From contig NZ_CP041191.1 of assembly GCF_006517275.1 (NCBI RefSeq), positions 5,699,001 through 5,763,000 of the forward strand: 64,000 nucleotides of DNA, in the 5' to 3' direction. Both the position numbers and the translations under genes were made by a program. Positions within the stretch are counted from its first letter, which is position 1. Each line of letters starts with the position of its first letter. Origin of the DNA: Labrenzia sp. PHM005. GTDB taxonomy: Bacteria; Pseudomonadota; Alphaproteobacteria; Rhizobiales; Stappiaceae. This document shows, one piece after another, positions 33,314-41,797 of this stretch. The notes under the pieces are model-generated. The model saw nothing but the letters and a program-made list of their open reading frames with translations, made no database searches and was not told the origin of the DNA.

Positions 33314-34576
33314 CTATCCGTTGTAAACGTAGAGGTGGAAACCGCCATAGATGGACGAACGATCCTGCCGGCCTAGCTCCAGGCTCTCTTCGGCCTGATA
33401 GGTCCAGCGATCCAGGATCGCATCCGCAACACGGCCCGGCAGCAAGCTCGGCTCGGCGGCTGTGCGGAAAACAACCCGGGCACCGGGACGCGCCGTCCTG
33501 GTGATTTCGCTCCACAGAGCGTTGAGCTGGTGATCGGTCATCCAATCCTGCGCATCAAGCAGCACATAAGCATCGAGTGTATCTTCCTCGACGCTCTGGA
33601 GATGCTCGGTGAAATTCCGGTTCAACACACGCACCCGGCCAGCGCGCTCGCGGATGTCGTCGAAATGATCCCGTTTTAGATAGGGCGGCAGCGGTCCGGA
33701 TTTGCCACTGCTCTCACCGCTCTGCGGGGCATAGCCGCGGCCGAAGGCCTGCCAGGCGAAGTAGTTGTCCGACATGGAGAAATCGCAGGCGAGTTTCTCA
33801 AGACGCTCCTTCAAGACCGCAGACATGTTGCCGTCAGCATTTCCAGACACCAGTGCATCATATTGCGCAGGCGGAATACCGAGGCCGTAGAGTGACATTT
33901 TTTTGGAGGTTGCCCAGCGCACCAAACGTTTGTCGAACAAAGGCGCAAGAGCTGTGTCAAAGAAACTGCGCTGCTCTTCCAACGACTTCGCCCGGACCAT
34001 ATGTTTCGGATCAATGCCGTACAAGCGGGCGACAAGATGCCCGGCGCCGATGCAGTAACCTAGCAGACCGTGATGATAGAGGTCGCGGGAGAACAGGGTG
34101 ATGCGCTTGCGGCCCCAATTGGCAAGATCCCGGCCTTCCCAATAGTGCACCGTTTCCGGATCGAGATTGGCTTTCAAAAATCGCTCGTAGGCGGCGATAT
34201 TTGCCTTTTCGTCGGCCTCGCCGAAAAAGCGATAGAACGTTTCGTAGTTTGGAAAATGCTTGGCCGCCGCCAGTTTCAACCGGCCGAGCGCCACATGGGC
34301 GCGGTTGAGATCAACAGCCGTGATCTCTGCCGGATTGGCCGTCAAATAGGACATGACATTGCAACCGCCAGAGGCGATTGCCACCATCCGGCTGTCCGGG
34401 GTCAAACGCAAAGCCTTCATGTCGACATCCGGATCTTCCCAGATCTGCGGATAGACCAGGCCTTTGAAGGCAAAAGTGAAGAGGCGCTCCAAGATGCCGT
34501 CCCGAGAGGACGCTTCGGAGCGGTGAACCGCATTTTTCAGCCGCTTCTTGGATGCAGTCAACGCGCTTTGAGCCAT
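33314..34576 (-). CDS. btaA: S-adenosylmethionine:diacylglycerol 3-amino-3-carboxypropyl transferase
   Basis: This 420-residue DUF3419/BtaA protein transfers the 3-amino-3-carboxypropyl group from SAM to diacylglycerol, the first step of betaine-lipid synthesis. Diagnostic segments include FTFAFKGLVYPQIWEDPDVD and IASGGCNVMSYLTANPAEIT (a SAM-binding loop), plus YVLLDAQDWMTDHQ near the C-terminus. GGGAGAG precedes the ATG at 34576. A PHO-box-like sequence lies upstream at 34628-34645, fitting phosphate-starvation control. It forms an operon with btaB, 17 bases away. Confidence 0.92.
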   Translation of the reverse strand: MAQSALTASKKRLKNAVHRSEASSRDGILERLFTFAFKGLVYPQIWEDPDVDMKALRLTPDSRMVAIASGGCNVMSYLTANPAEITAVDLNRAHVALGRLKLAAAKHFPNYETFYRFFGEADEKANIAAYERFLKANLDPETVHYWEGRDLANWGRKRITLFSRDLYHHGLLGYCIGAGHLVARLYGIDPKHMVRAKSLEEQRSFFDTALAPLFDKRLVRWATSKKMSLYGLGIPPAQYDALVSGNADGNMSAVLKERLEKLACDFSMSDNYFAWQAFGRGYAPQSGESSGKSGPLPPYLKRDHFDDIRERAGRVRVLNRNFTEHLQSVEEDTLDAYVLLDAQDWMTDHQLNALWSEITRTARPGARVVFRTAAEPSLLPGRVADAILDRWTYQAEESLELGRQDRSSIYGGFHLYVYNG

Positions 34577-34627
34577 CTTGCTCTCCCGGATCGCAGTTGG
34601 AAAGTTCCCTTGCGATACGGGAGAGTG

Positions 34628-34645
34628 ACGACAGTTTGGTGACGT
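34628..34645 (-). promoter_or_regulatory. PHO-box-like site upstream of btaA
   Basis: Read on the minus strand the sequence is ACGTCAC-CAAA-CTGTCGT: two heptamers separated by four bases, as in the PhoB consensus CTGTCAT-N4-CTGTCAT. The second heptamer matches six of seven, the first four of seven. It lies 52-69 bases before the btaA start. PhoB control of btaAB is established in Sinorhizobium; here it is inferred. Confidence 0.5.
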
Positions 34646-34964
34646 TCTCGGCGGATTTGTCGGGTTATCCGGATAATCGTTTTGCGGCCGAATGCGTGGA
34701 ATTAGGGCACGCGTCTTTTTGCGCCGGACTATCGACTAGAAGAAGATTAAGAGCATAGGCAGCTTTAACAGACCGGAATGTCGCCTACGAAATGGCAGCC
34801 GATCGGTCATCCCCGCCTCCGAGCGGGGATCCACTCTCATTTCTGCTTGTTGAAGGTCTCGCGCTTTTTAACCGCTGCTCTGCGAACGATTGGATCCCCG
34901 CACAAGGCGGGGATGACCGGTACGAGCGTGTTTTCGCGACAATCTTTTGCGGTTGCTGCATTTC
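34646..34964. other. Noncoding DNA between btaA and the L,D-transpeptidase
   Basis: About 320 bases lie between the PHO-box-like site and the L,D-transpeptidase gene stop. Apart from the inverted-repeat element at 34804-34920, no gene or clear site is seen. Open frames crossing the repeat have no recognised motif. Confidence 0.5.
34804..34920. repeat. Paired palindromic intergenic repeat (REP/BIME-like)
   Basis: Two 30-base palindromic units face each other: CGGTCATCCCCGCC...GCGGGGATCCA at 34804-34833 and its near-exact inverse TGGATCCCCGC...GGCGGGGATGACCGG at 34891-34920. Each unit forms its own hairpin (CCCCGC/GCGGGG), and the pair forms a larger one with a 57-base centre. Such GTCATCCCCGC units are common repeated intergenic elements in alphaproteobacteria. 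Copy number in this genome cannot be seen here; no other copy is in the window. Confidence 0.7.
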
Positions 34965-36206
34965 TCAGCGCGTGATGACAACGAAGTCTGTGCCCAGACC
35001 GGTGTTCCGCTTGAAACTGCGGTCGGTCACCATCAGGGACGTGCCCGGCGTCAGCAACTTGGAAATGTCAGCGGCCACTTTTTGCGGAATATCCAAACGG
35101 TCCAGGATATCGCGGGACGCGCCACCGCGTTCGCCTTCTGCGGAGACTGCCATCCATGCCACCTTAGGATCACCTTGCTCGAAATCGAGCGCGGTGAACA
35201 CATGAGTGCCGATATCTTTCAAAGAACCGCTCACAGACACCGGAGCCTTGTAGATGTCACGGAATTTCCGGCGTACGCGCAGCATGGCATTGCGCGGTTT
35301 TTCGTATCCGGCATCGCGGTAAATCTTTACCTCCAGACTGTCAGTGATCTCACCAGTCAGCGGTAGTTCCAAGTCTTCTTGATAAATGCTGATAGCCGTC
35401 CGTGTCTTGCGGCCAATGATCCCGTCCACCGGACCTGCGTTATAGCCCATTTCATTCAAGAGGCGTTGCAGAGTCTTGATTTTGTTCGGGGCCTTTTGCG
35501 GCGTGATGATCATCCGCAGCGGCTGGTCGAAATGCGGGTTTTCCGGCAGGGCATTCGGCAGCGGCGTCTCCAGAATAGCCGGCTGGATCGCGCCGCGCAG
35601 AGCTGGGTCCATGGCGATATTCTGTGCCGACAGGCTGGCAACTTCCGTCGTCGGCAGGAGCGGCTGCGGCAGCACATCGTGGTTGACGAGTACAGGCGTC
35701 GCCAGTGCACGGGTGACAACCACATGATTGCCGCGGGCGGTCATCCCAAAGATCGATTTGGCAAAACTGCGCGGCAGACGAATGCAGCCGTGGGACGCCG
35801 GATAACCGGGCAGCTTACCCTGGTGCAAGGCGATGCCCGACCAGGTCAGCCGCTGCATGAACGGCATCGGCGCATTGTCATAGAGGTTGGAAAAGTGCTT
35901 GCGCCGCTTTTCCAAAATGGAGAACACGCCGGTCGGTGTGCTGTTGCCACGTTTGCCAGAGGAAATCGGAGACGTTTCGATAAGATCAGCACCGCGATAC
36001 ACATCGATCCGCTGCTCGTCGAGCGACACCAGAAAATGCAACGGATTTTCGGGTTCGATCTCAGCAGGCGCGGCTTTTTCAGTCTCAGTTGCAAAAGAAA
36101 CCGAGCAAGCCGTTGCAGTTAAAAGTGCAGCGCCAGCCAGCCGCGAAATACCGGTCGCTGCCTGACGTGCAGACACAGTTTTACTATGAAAATAGGACAA
36201 AAACAT
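34965..36206 (-). CDS. L,D-transpeptidase family protein with peptidoglycan-binding domain
   Basis: The product is 413 residues from ATG 36206, preceded by GGGGAG at good spacing; a TTG at 36221 is also in frame. A signal peptide (about 1-40) leads to a YkuD catalytic domain (about 55-170) with HQGKLPGYPASHGCIRL, containing the catalytic His and Cys. A PG_binding_1 domain follows (about 245-295, LQRLLNEMGYNAGPVDGIIG). The C-terminal 110 residues form no domain I can name. Such enzymes make 3-3 cross-links or attach proteins to peptidoglycan in the periplasm. Confidence 0.9.
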   Translation of the reverse strand: MFLSYFHSKTVSARQAATGISRLAGAALLTATACSVSFATETEKAAPAEIEPENPLHFLVSLDEQRIDVYRGADLIETSPISSGKRGNSTPTGVFSILEKRRKHFSNLYDNAPMPFMQRLTWSGIALHQGKLPGYPASHGCIRLPRSFAKSIFGMTARGNHVVVTRALATPVLVNHDVLPQPLLPTTEVASLSAQNIAMDPALRGAIQPAILETPLPNALPENPHFDQPLRMIITPQKAPNKIKTLQRLLNEMGYNAGPVDGIIGRKTRTAISIYQEDLELPLTGEITDSLEVKIYRDAGYEKPRNAMLRVRRKFRDIYKAPVSVSGSLKDIGTHVFTALDFEQGDPKVAWMAVSAEGERGGASRDILDRLDIPQKVAADISKLLTPGTSLMVTDRSFKRNTGLGTDFVVITR

Positions 36207-36741
36207 TCTTGAGCTCCCCAACGCAATACCATCCAGCCCTTCGGAAACCTTACAGTTGAGCCGTGTATTTTGGGTTAGGACATAGGGTTACCAATTGGTT
36301 GCCTAACCTCATTGTTCTGAATTCTGACATTTTAGGCAGTTTCAAACTGTTATTCACATCACAAATTGTACACGTTCTTCGCACCTTCCCGATTTCGTGT
36401 CAGCTGGCCACTTCATATAGAGTTGGCCAGTTTGCAGTCACTTAACCTGATAGGCCGCGGCAAGCGGAGTGGCGAGTAGCTCCCGGCTCGCTGGCCGGGA
36501 CGACAGCAGCGCAAAGCCTGAACTACAGTAGGTGCCGCAGATCAAGTCCCTTGCAAAACTTTCATGATATGTGTGCCGGATCACTCCCAAAGACTGCCTT
36601 CGCCTTGGTGAATTTAATGAACAAACTTTATAAGATTCTGCAAACTTTAAAATTTGCAGCGAAGATACGGAATTCTCAAACACTCAGAGTAAGCGTAAGA
36701 CGGGATAAATTCCTTCATAAAGTTCAGACGGTTCCCTTCAT
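36207..36741. other. Noncoding region between L,D-transpeptidase and DUF2061 genes
   Basis: About 535 bases without a recognisable gene, AT-rich in places. It holds the divergent promoter region of the two flanking genes. One clear dyad is CTGCAAA (36638-36644) with TTTGCAG (36653-36659), eight bases apart and about 80 bases before the DUF2061 gene. GGTTAGG/CCTAACC near 36273-36308 is a looser one. No coding potential was recognised on either strand. Confidence 0.5.
36638..36659. promoter_or_regulatory. Dyad upstream of DUF2061 gene
   Basis: CTGCAAA and TTTGCAG are seven-base inverted repeats around an AT-rich eight-base centre. This could be a regulator site or a hairpin; no evidence decides between them. 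Confidence 0.3.
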
Positions 36742-37044
36742 ATGGAGACACAAAAGCGTACGCTTCTCAAAGCCATTACCTGGCAGTCGCTGGGTGTTTT
36801 GACGATGACACTGCTGGCCTTGCCGCACACCGGATCATTGGCCGCGGCGATGACCGTTGCGACCAGTTCCTGTGCATTGGGCTTTATAACATTCTTTGTG
36901 CATGAGCGGCTTTGGAGCCGGGTGAGCTGGGGCACTGCGCATTCGGCACAGCGCCCAACAACCGAGGCCTTTAGCGTTTCAAACCGTCCTGAAAGACAAC
37001 AGCTTCCCCTTGAGATGGGGTCGCAAGATCACCGTCCCACATGA
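36742..37044 (+). CDS. DUF2061 domain-containing small membrane protein
   Basis: This 100-residue protein has a DUF2061 core (about 1-65): KRTLLKAITWQSLGVLTMTL, an ALPHTGSL turn and FFVHERLWSRVSWG, with two membrane segments. The last 35 residues are hydrophilic and encoded inside the 3' end of the convergent dihydroorotase gene, a 74-base overlap. The function of DUF2061 is unknown; some members lie beside sulfate-assimilation genes. No strong ribosome-binding site precedes the ATG, so translation strength is uncertain. Confidence 0.75.
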   Translation: METQKRTLLKAITWQSLGVLTMTLLALPHTGSLAAAMTVATSSCALGFITFFVHERLWSRVSWGTAHSAQRPTTEAFSVSNRPERQQLPLEMGSQDHRPT

Positions 37045-38302
37045 CCTGTTTACCGCGCACAATCGTGCCTACCGGCCAACCGGTGACCTCTTTGCCATCA
37101 TAGGGCGTCCAACCGCATTTCGACGCGATCCACTCATTACGGATCGTTTCCTTGCGCTTCAAGTCAACTACGGTGAAGTCTGCATCATAGCCAACTGCGA
37201 TCCGGCCCTTACGTGCAGTTTGGAACAGGCGTGCCGGTCCTGCGCTGGTCATGTCGACGAACCGGGCCAGGCTCAAACGGCCGGCATTAATGTGATCAAG
37301 CATAATCGGCACCAATGTCTGAACCCCGGTCATGCCGGACGGCGACTTCGGATAGGGCTGTTGCTTTTCTTCCAAAAGATGCGGCGCATGGTCGGACCCG
37401 AAGATATCCAGTATCCCCTGCTCCAGCCCCCACCACAGGCGCTCAGAGTGGCGCGGTTCACGTACCGGCGGGTTCATCTGCACCAGAGTTCCGAGACGGT
37501 GATAGGCCTCATCGGTCAGGGTCAAGTGGTGTGGGGTGACCTCAATTGAGGCGACATCTTTGTGCGGGATCAGAAAATCGACTTCTTCCGCTGTCGACAG
37601 ATGCAGAATGTGGACCTTGGCGCTGACTTCTCGGGCAATACGGACAAGCCGCTCGGTACACTGAAGCGCGGCGATTTCATCACGCCAGATCGGGTGCGAG
37701 CTCGGATCGTTTTCAACACGCTCGCCCTGGCGGTCGCGCAGACGGAACTCGTCCTCTGAGTGGAAGGCTGCCCGGCGGCGGGTGGCTGACAGAATGTCCC
37801 GCACGCCCTGATCGTCTTCAACCAGCAGATCACCAGTGGACGAACCCATGAACACCTTGATGCCAGCGGCCGCCGGCAGGCGCTCAAGGTCCGGAATGTC
37901 CTTGACGTTTTCGCGTGTACCACCAACCCAGAAGGCGAAGTCGCAGTGCATCCGGTGATGGCCGCGTTTCACCTTATCGGCCAGCGCAGCTTCGGACGTT
38001 GTCAGCGGATTGGTGTTCGGCATTTCGAACACCGAAGTGACACCGCCCATGACCGCTGCACGGGAGCCGCTTTCCAGATCTTCTTTGTGGTCAAGTCCCG
38101 GCTCGCGGAAGTGGACTTGGGTGTCCATCACACCCGGCAGAACATGAAGACCGGTACAATCGATCACTTCGCCTGCCCGGCTGGCGTCCAGCGACCCGAT
38201 CTCAACGATCCGGCCATCGCGGATCCCGACATCGCGAAGACCCTCCCCGTCCTGATTGACTACTGTTCCGCCTTTCAGGATCAGATCGAACGCCGCGCTC
38301 AT
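36971..38302 (-). CDS. pyrC: Dihydroorotase
   Basis: This 443-residue amidohydrolase-fold enzyme fits the class I dihydroorotases of pyrimidine synthesis (carbamoyl aspartate to dihydroorotate). Metal-binding motifs are DTQVHFREPG (usually D-x-H-x-H, here with Gln at the first His position), the carbamylated Lys in AGIKVFMGSS, and FGSDHAPH near the C-terminus. GGAGGTG precedes ATG 38302. The HxH deviation is notable and raises the possibility of a related cyclic amidase. pyrB is not adjacent. Its 3' end overlaps the DUF2061 gene. Confidence 0.85.
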   Translation of the reverse strand: MSAAFDLILKGGTVVNQDGEGLRDVGIRDGRIVEIGSLDASRAGEVIDCTGLHVLPGVMDTQVHFREPGLDHKEDLESGSRAAVMGGVTSVFEMPNTNPLTTSEAALADKVKRGHHRMHCDFAFWVGGTRENVKDIPDLERLPAAAGIKVFMGSSTGDLLVEDDQGVRDILSATRRRAAFHSEDEFRLRDRQGERVENDPSSHPIWRDEIAALQCTERLVRIAREVSAKVHILHLSTAEEVDFLIPHKDVASIEVTPHHLTLTDEAYHRLGTLVQMNPPVREPRHSERLWWGLEQGILDIFGSDHAPHLLEEKQQPYPKSPSGMTGVQTLVPIMLDHINAGRLSLARFVDMTSAGPARLFQTARKGRIAVGYDADFTVVDLKRKETIRNEWIASKCGWTPYDGKEVTGWPVGTIVRGKQVMWDGDLATPSQGEAVVFQDGLKR

Positions 38303-38475
38303 CGGGCACCTCCAGATTTGGGATAGAAATTATAGGATCTGCGGCGCTTATACGTTGCAATTTCCTAAAGGGCCAGAGCTGCTTTTTATTGGCGCACCTT
38401 GCCCCCATGCGTGAAAACGCCTATCTGCCGCTGAAAGACATTTTGCTATTCAAAAATCCTAGGAGCGCTTCGCCC

Positions 38476-39366
38476 GTGACAGCCCCTTTTATTGCCCGTC
38501 TCGACGATCGCAGCCTGATCCGGGTTTCCGGTCCGGAGGCCCAGCATTTCCTGCAGAACCTGGTCACCGCGGACATTGATGAGCTGGAGGCGCCCGGAGC
38601 GACCCTTTCCGCGCTTCTAACCCCTCAGGGCAAGATCCTGTTTGATTTCCTGATTTACAAAACAGAAGACGGCTATTTGATCGATGCGCCCAACGAGACG
38701 TCTGCCGACCTCCTGAAGCGCCTGACCTTCTACCGGCTGCGCGCCAAGGTGGATCTTGTAGCTGTTGACCCGCAGAAAAGTGTCTTTGCCATATGGGGCG
38801 GTGAAGTCACAGCACCGGAAGGCGCAGATTTCCTTGTCACCGACCCCCGCGTTGCCGCGCTTGGCCAACGGCTGATCGGCGGCGCAAACCTTATTGAGAC
38901 CAGCGGTGCCACCAAAGCAGATCTCAGTGCCTATGATGCACACCGGATTTCCCTTGGCGTGCCGGAGGGCTTAAAGGACTTCGACTATTCCGACATCTTC
39001 CCGCATGACGCGGATCTGGACCAGCTCGGCGGCGTGTCTTTCAAAAAAGGCTGTTATGTCGGTCAGGAGGTGGTCTCGCGGGTCCAGCACCGCGGCACGG
39101 CCCGCAAACGGTTCATCCAGGCAAAAAGCGCAAGCGCACTGCCTGAAAAAGGTACAGCTGTGATGGCAGGTGGCAAAAGTGTTGGCGAAATCGGTTCGTC
39201 CACAACGATCGCCGGCGAAGGCCGGGCACTTGCCATCGTGCGCCTTGACAAGGTCCATCAGGCAATCGAAAACGGCCTCCCGTTGACCTGCGATGACGTG
39301 GCTGTGTCCGTGAGCTTGCCCGATTGGGCGGATTTCGGTTGGCCAGAGCCCAGTGCGGCGGATTAA
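38476..39366 (+). CDS. ygfZ: YgfZ/GcvT family protein (Fe-S cluster assembly or folate-binding)
   Basis: The product is 296 residues from GTG 38476, which follows AGGAG at 38461; the ATGs at 38389 and 38407 lie in an extension not usual for the family. The folate-binding aminomethyltransferase-like fold is seen, with the family signature KKGCYVGQEVVSRVQH near the middle (Cys in KGCYVGQE). YgfZ supports repair or assembly of a subset of Fe-S enzymes such as MiaB. It lies divergent from the dihydroorotase gene and 27 bases upstream of an HD hydrolase gene. Confidence 0.88.
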   Translation: MTAPFIARLDDRSLIRVSGPEAQHFLQNLVTADIDELEAPGATLSALLTPQGKILFDFLIYKTEDGYLIDAPNETSADLLKRLTFYRLRAKVDLVAVDPQKSVFAIWGGEVTAPEGADFLVTDPRVAALGQRLIGGANLIETSGATKADLSAYDAHRISLGVPEGLKDFDYSDIFPHDADLDQLGGVSFKKGCYVGQEVVSRVQHRGTARKRFIQAKSASALPEKGTAVMAGGKSVGEIGSSTTIAGEGRALAIVRLDKVHQAIENGLPLTCDDVAVSVSLPDWADFGWPEPSAAD

Positions 39367-39392
39367 TTATTACGCCATCAAACAGAGGTTCA

Positions 39393-40055
39393 ATGTCCCC
39401 CTCCCGTTCCGATGAGCCGCCCCGCGCCTGGCAACGTATGCTGTCCGGACGCCGCCTCAATCTGCTGGATCCCTCGCCGCTCGATGTCGAGATCTCTGAC
39501 ATCGCTCACGGCCTTGCCCGCGTGGCGCGGTGGAACGGACAGACATACGGCGATCATGCGTTTTCGGTCGCCGAACACTCGCTGATCGTTGAAGACATCG
39601 CTCTTAGCATAAAGCCGGATCTGTCGCCCGACTGGCGGCTCGCGATCCTTTTGCACGATGCACCAGAGTATGTCATCGGTGACATGATTTCGCCGTTCAA
39701 AACGGTCATCGGCGAAGCTTATAAAGGCGTCGAGAACCGCCTACAGGGCGCCATACATCTGCGCTTTGGGCTGCCTGCGGAAATGCCGCAAACCATCAAG
39801 AAACTCTGCAAACGGGCCGACATCATCTGCGCGTTTTTTGAGGCGGTGGAATTGGCCGGATTTGACGACAAGGAAGCTGCGAAGATCTTCGGCCGCCCGC
39901 GGGGATATCCCCTCAATGAAGATGGCCTGATGCGCTATGGTTTGACACCCTTGCCGGTGGCCAAGGCCGAGACGCTGTTTATGGAGCGTTTTGATGCGAT
40001 CGAAACCCTACGCGAAGCCGGGAAAAACACAAAAACCCGCCGGTCCGGCAGGTGA
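39393..40055 (+). CDS. HD domain hydrolase (YfbR/5'-nucleotidase-like)
   Basis: This 220-residue phosphohydrolase starts at ATG 39393. The HD motif is visible: the first His in YGDHAFSVAEHS, the HD pair in LLHDAPEYVIGD, and a later Asp in KRADIICAFFEA. The layout resembles bacterial YfbR-like dNMP phosphohydrolases, and the HDAPE tetrad is shared with them. It sits 27 bases after ygfZ and 58 bases before a tyrosine phosphatase gene, all on the same strand, so the three are probably one transcript with the NadQ-like regulator. Confidence 0.86.
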   Translation: MSPSRSDEPPRAWQRMLSGRRLNLLDPSPLDVEISDIAHGLARVARWNGQTYGDHAFSVAEHSLIVEDIALSIKPDLSPDWRLAILLHDAPEYVIGDMISPFKTVIGEAYKGVENRLQGAIHLRFGLPAEMPQTIKKLCKRADIICAFFEAVELAGFDDKEAAKIFGRPRGYPLNEDGLMRYGLTPLPVAKAETLFMERFDAIETLREAGKNTKTRRSGR

Positions 40056-40112
40056 CCTTGCCTGCGAATACGCCTACCCTATTTGGCACTGAATTATCCG
40101 CCAGGTACTTGA

Positions 40113-40616
40113 ATGCTGTATGTGTGTTCCCTCTCAAGATTGAGCGACACGGTTGAAAAAACCGGAGCAAAGTCTCTCGTCACCCTGATCAACGCCGAAA
40201 TGGAGGTGCCCACCCCTCCCGGTATTTCGCCAGGCCGGCATTTGAACCTGTCGTTCAATGATATTCCCGCTCCCGTGCAAGGGCTTATCCCGCCGGGGGA
40301 AGCGCATGTCCGGCAGTTGCTGGAGTTCGTCAGGGCTTGGGACCAGGCATCGCCAATGGTGATCCATTGCTGGGCTGGCATCAGCCGCTCCACCGCTGGG
40401 GCCTATGTCACCGCTTGCGCGCTTAATCCGGAAGCAGATGAATATGAAACCGCCAGCACTTTGCGCCGGCAATCGCCGTCAGCAACGCCCAATCCCAGAA
40501 TTGTTGCCATGGCGGACAAAATCCTGGATCGTGACGGCCGGATGATTGACGCTATTCGCGGAATCGGGCGCGGTGCAAATGCCTTTGAAGGCGCCCCCTT
40601 TATCATGCCGATTTGA
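40113..40616 (+). CDS. Tyrosine/dual-specificity protein phosphatase-like protein
   Basis: This 167-residue protein contains the cysteine phosphatase loop HCWAGISRSTA, that is C-x5-R with Cys86 and Arg92. A candidate general acid lies in NDIPAP (about 49-54). There is no signal peptide, so it is cytoplasmic. The target is unknown; similar small phosphatases are common in Rhizobiales. The gene precedes the NadQ-like regulator by 17 bases (regulator start 40634) and follows the HD hydrolase, suggesting a shared transcript. Confidence 0.85.
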   Translation: MLYVCSLSRLSDTVEKTGAKSLVTLINAEMEVPTPPGISPGRHLNLSFNDIPAPVQGLIPPGEAHVRQLLEFVRAWDQASPMVIHCWAGISRSTAGAYVTACALNPEADEYETASTLRRQSPSATPNPRIVAMADKILDRDGRMIDAIRGIGRGANAFEGAPFIMPI

Positions 40617-40633
40617 CCGACCCAGGAGCCTTT

Positions 40634-41617
40634 ATGCCGCACCGGCACGCCAGCATCGAAATCGGACTGAATGCCGTCATCGTTTCGGTGGCCGGAGGCA
40701 TGCCGCAGATTGTACATGTGGAAGCGCCTGAAAAAAGCACGGCCGACAGCTTGCCTTTTGGCCCGTTTGATCCGCTGCATCACCGGACATTTGAAATCGG
40801 CCTCAGAGCCTGGGTAGAAAACCAGACGGCTCTTCGTTTGGGATACATAGAACAGCTCTACACCTTCGGTGACCGCGGCCGGCACCGGGTGACCGGGGAC
40901 GAAGGCCCGCATGTGGTGTCTGTCGGGTATTTGGCACTCACCCGGCAAACACCAGGATCTGAAGACACGCTTGCGAAACATCACTCCGCCTGGCGTTCCT
41001 GGTACGACTATTTCCCGTGGGAAGATTGGCGCGCCGGCCGGCCTGAGCTGCTGGATACGGACATGCTCCCGGCACTTGAAGCCTGGGCCGATGAGCCTCC
41101 GGAAGACGGCGAACCGCCACGGCCTTTAGACCGGAATGAACGCATCATGCTGGCATTTGGCACGGGCGGTGCGGATTGGGATGAAGAACGCGCCCTGGAG
41201 CGATTTGAACTTCTTTATGAAGCAGGGCTCGTCGCCGAAGCCAAGCGCGATGGACGTCCAACAGCCTTGAAACGGGCTGAAATACCGGCCTTTGGCGCGG
41301 TCATGGGTTTCGATCACCGCAGAGTTCTTGCCACAGCCATCTCGAGACTGCGTGGCAAACTGAAATACCGTCCGGTGATCTTCGAACTAATGCCGGCCAC
41401 TTTCACCTTAACGGATCTGCAGAACTCAGTGGAAGCCATCTCGGGACGGCACTTGCACAAGCAGAACTTCCGCCGCCTGGTGGAAAACGCGGATCTTGTG
41501 GAACCGACCGGCGCGACATCTACGGCAACTGGCGGACGGCCCGCGGCCTTGTTCCGGTTCAAACATCAACTCTTGAGCGAACGTCCCGCCCCCGGACTGC
41601 GCGTCGGCGGGCGCTGA
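40634..41617 (+). CDS. nadQ: NadQ/NrtR-like NAD biosynthesis regulator (COG4111)
   Basis: The product is 327 residues from ATG 40634, five bases after AGGAG. The N-terminal part (about 8-160) is a Nudix-type fold in which the catalytic box is lost (TFEIGLRAWVENQTALRLGYIEQL in place of the GE-rich helix), and the C-terminal part (about 220-300) is a winged helix with FTLTDLQNSVEAISGRHLHKQNFRR. This is the architecture of COG4111 regulators, which I recall being named NadQ in alphaproteobacteria and tied to nadABC. The nad genes lie 5-8 kb away, and nadA has an inverted repeat upstream. It follows a phosphatase gene by 17 bases. Confidence 0.78.
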   Translation: MPHRHASIEIGLNAVIVSVAGGMPQIVHVEAPEKSTADSLPFGPFDPLHHRTFEIGLRAWVENQTALRLGYIEQLYTFGDRGRHRVTGDEGPHVVSVGYLALTRQTPGSEDTLAKHHSAWRSWYDYFPWEDWRAGRPELLDTDMLPALEAWADEPPEDGEPPRPLDRNERIMLAFGTGGADWDEERALERFELLYEAGLVAEAKRDGRPTALKRAEIPAFGAVMGFDHRRVLATAISRLRGKLKYRPVIFELMPATFTLTDLQNSVEAISGRHLHKQNFRRLVENADLVEPTGATSTATGGRPAALFRFKHQLLSERPAPGLRVGGR

Positions 41618-41797
41618 TTAACTATATTTCCCGGATTACTAAGCCTTGAACAAAGAAATTCTGCCAATTTCAAGCTTATTAACGGTCTTTCAAGGTTAAG
41701 CAGACATCTTCTCTTTCAGAGCTGGCGTTTACACAGCGTTAGCAAAATCCGATCCGGCGTATTCGGACGGCGTGTATTGAGTTGGAGTTGGCTGCGT

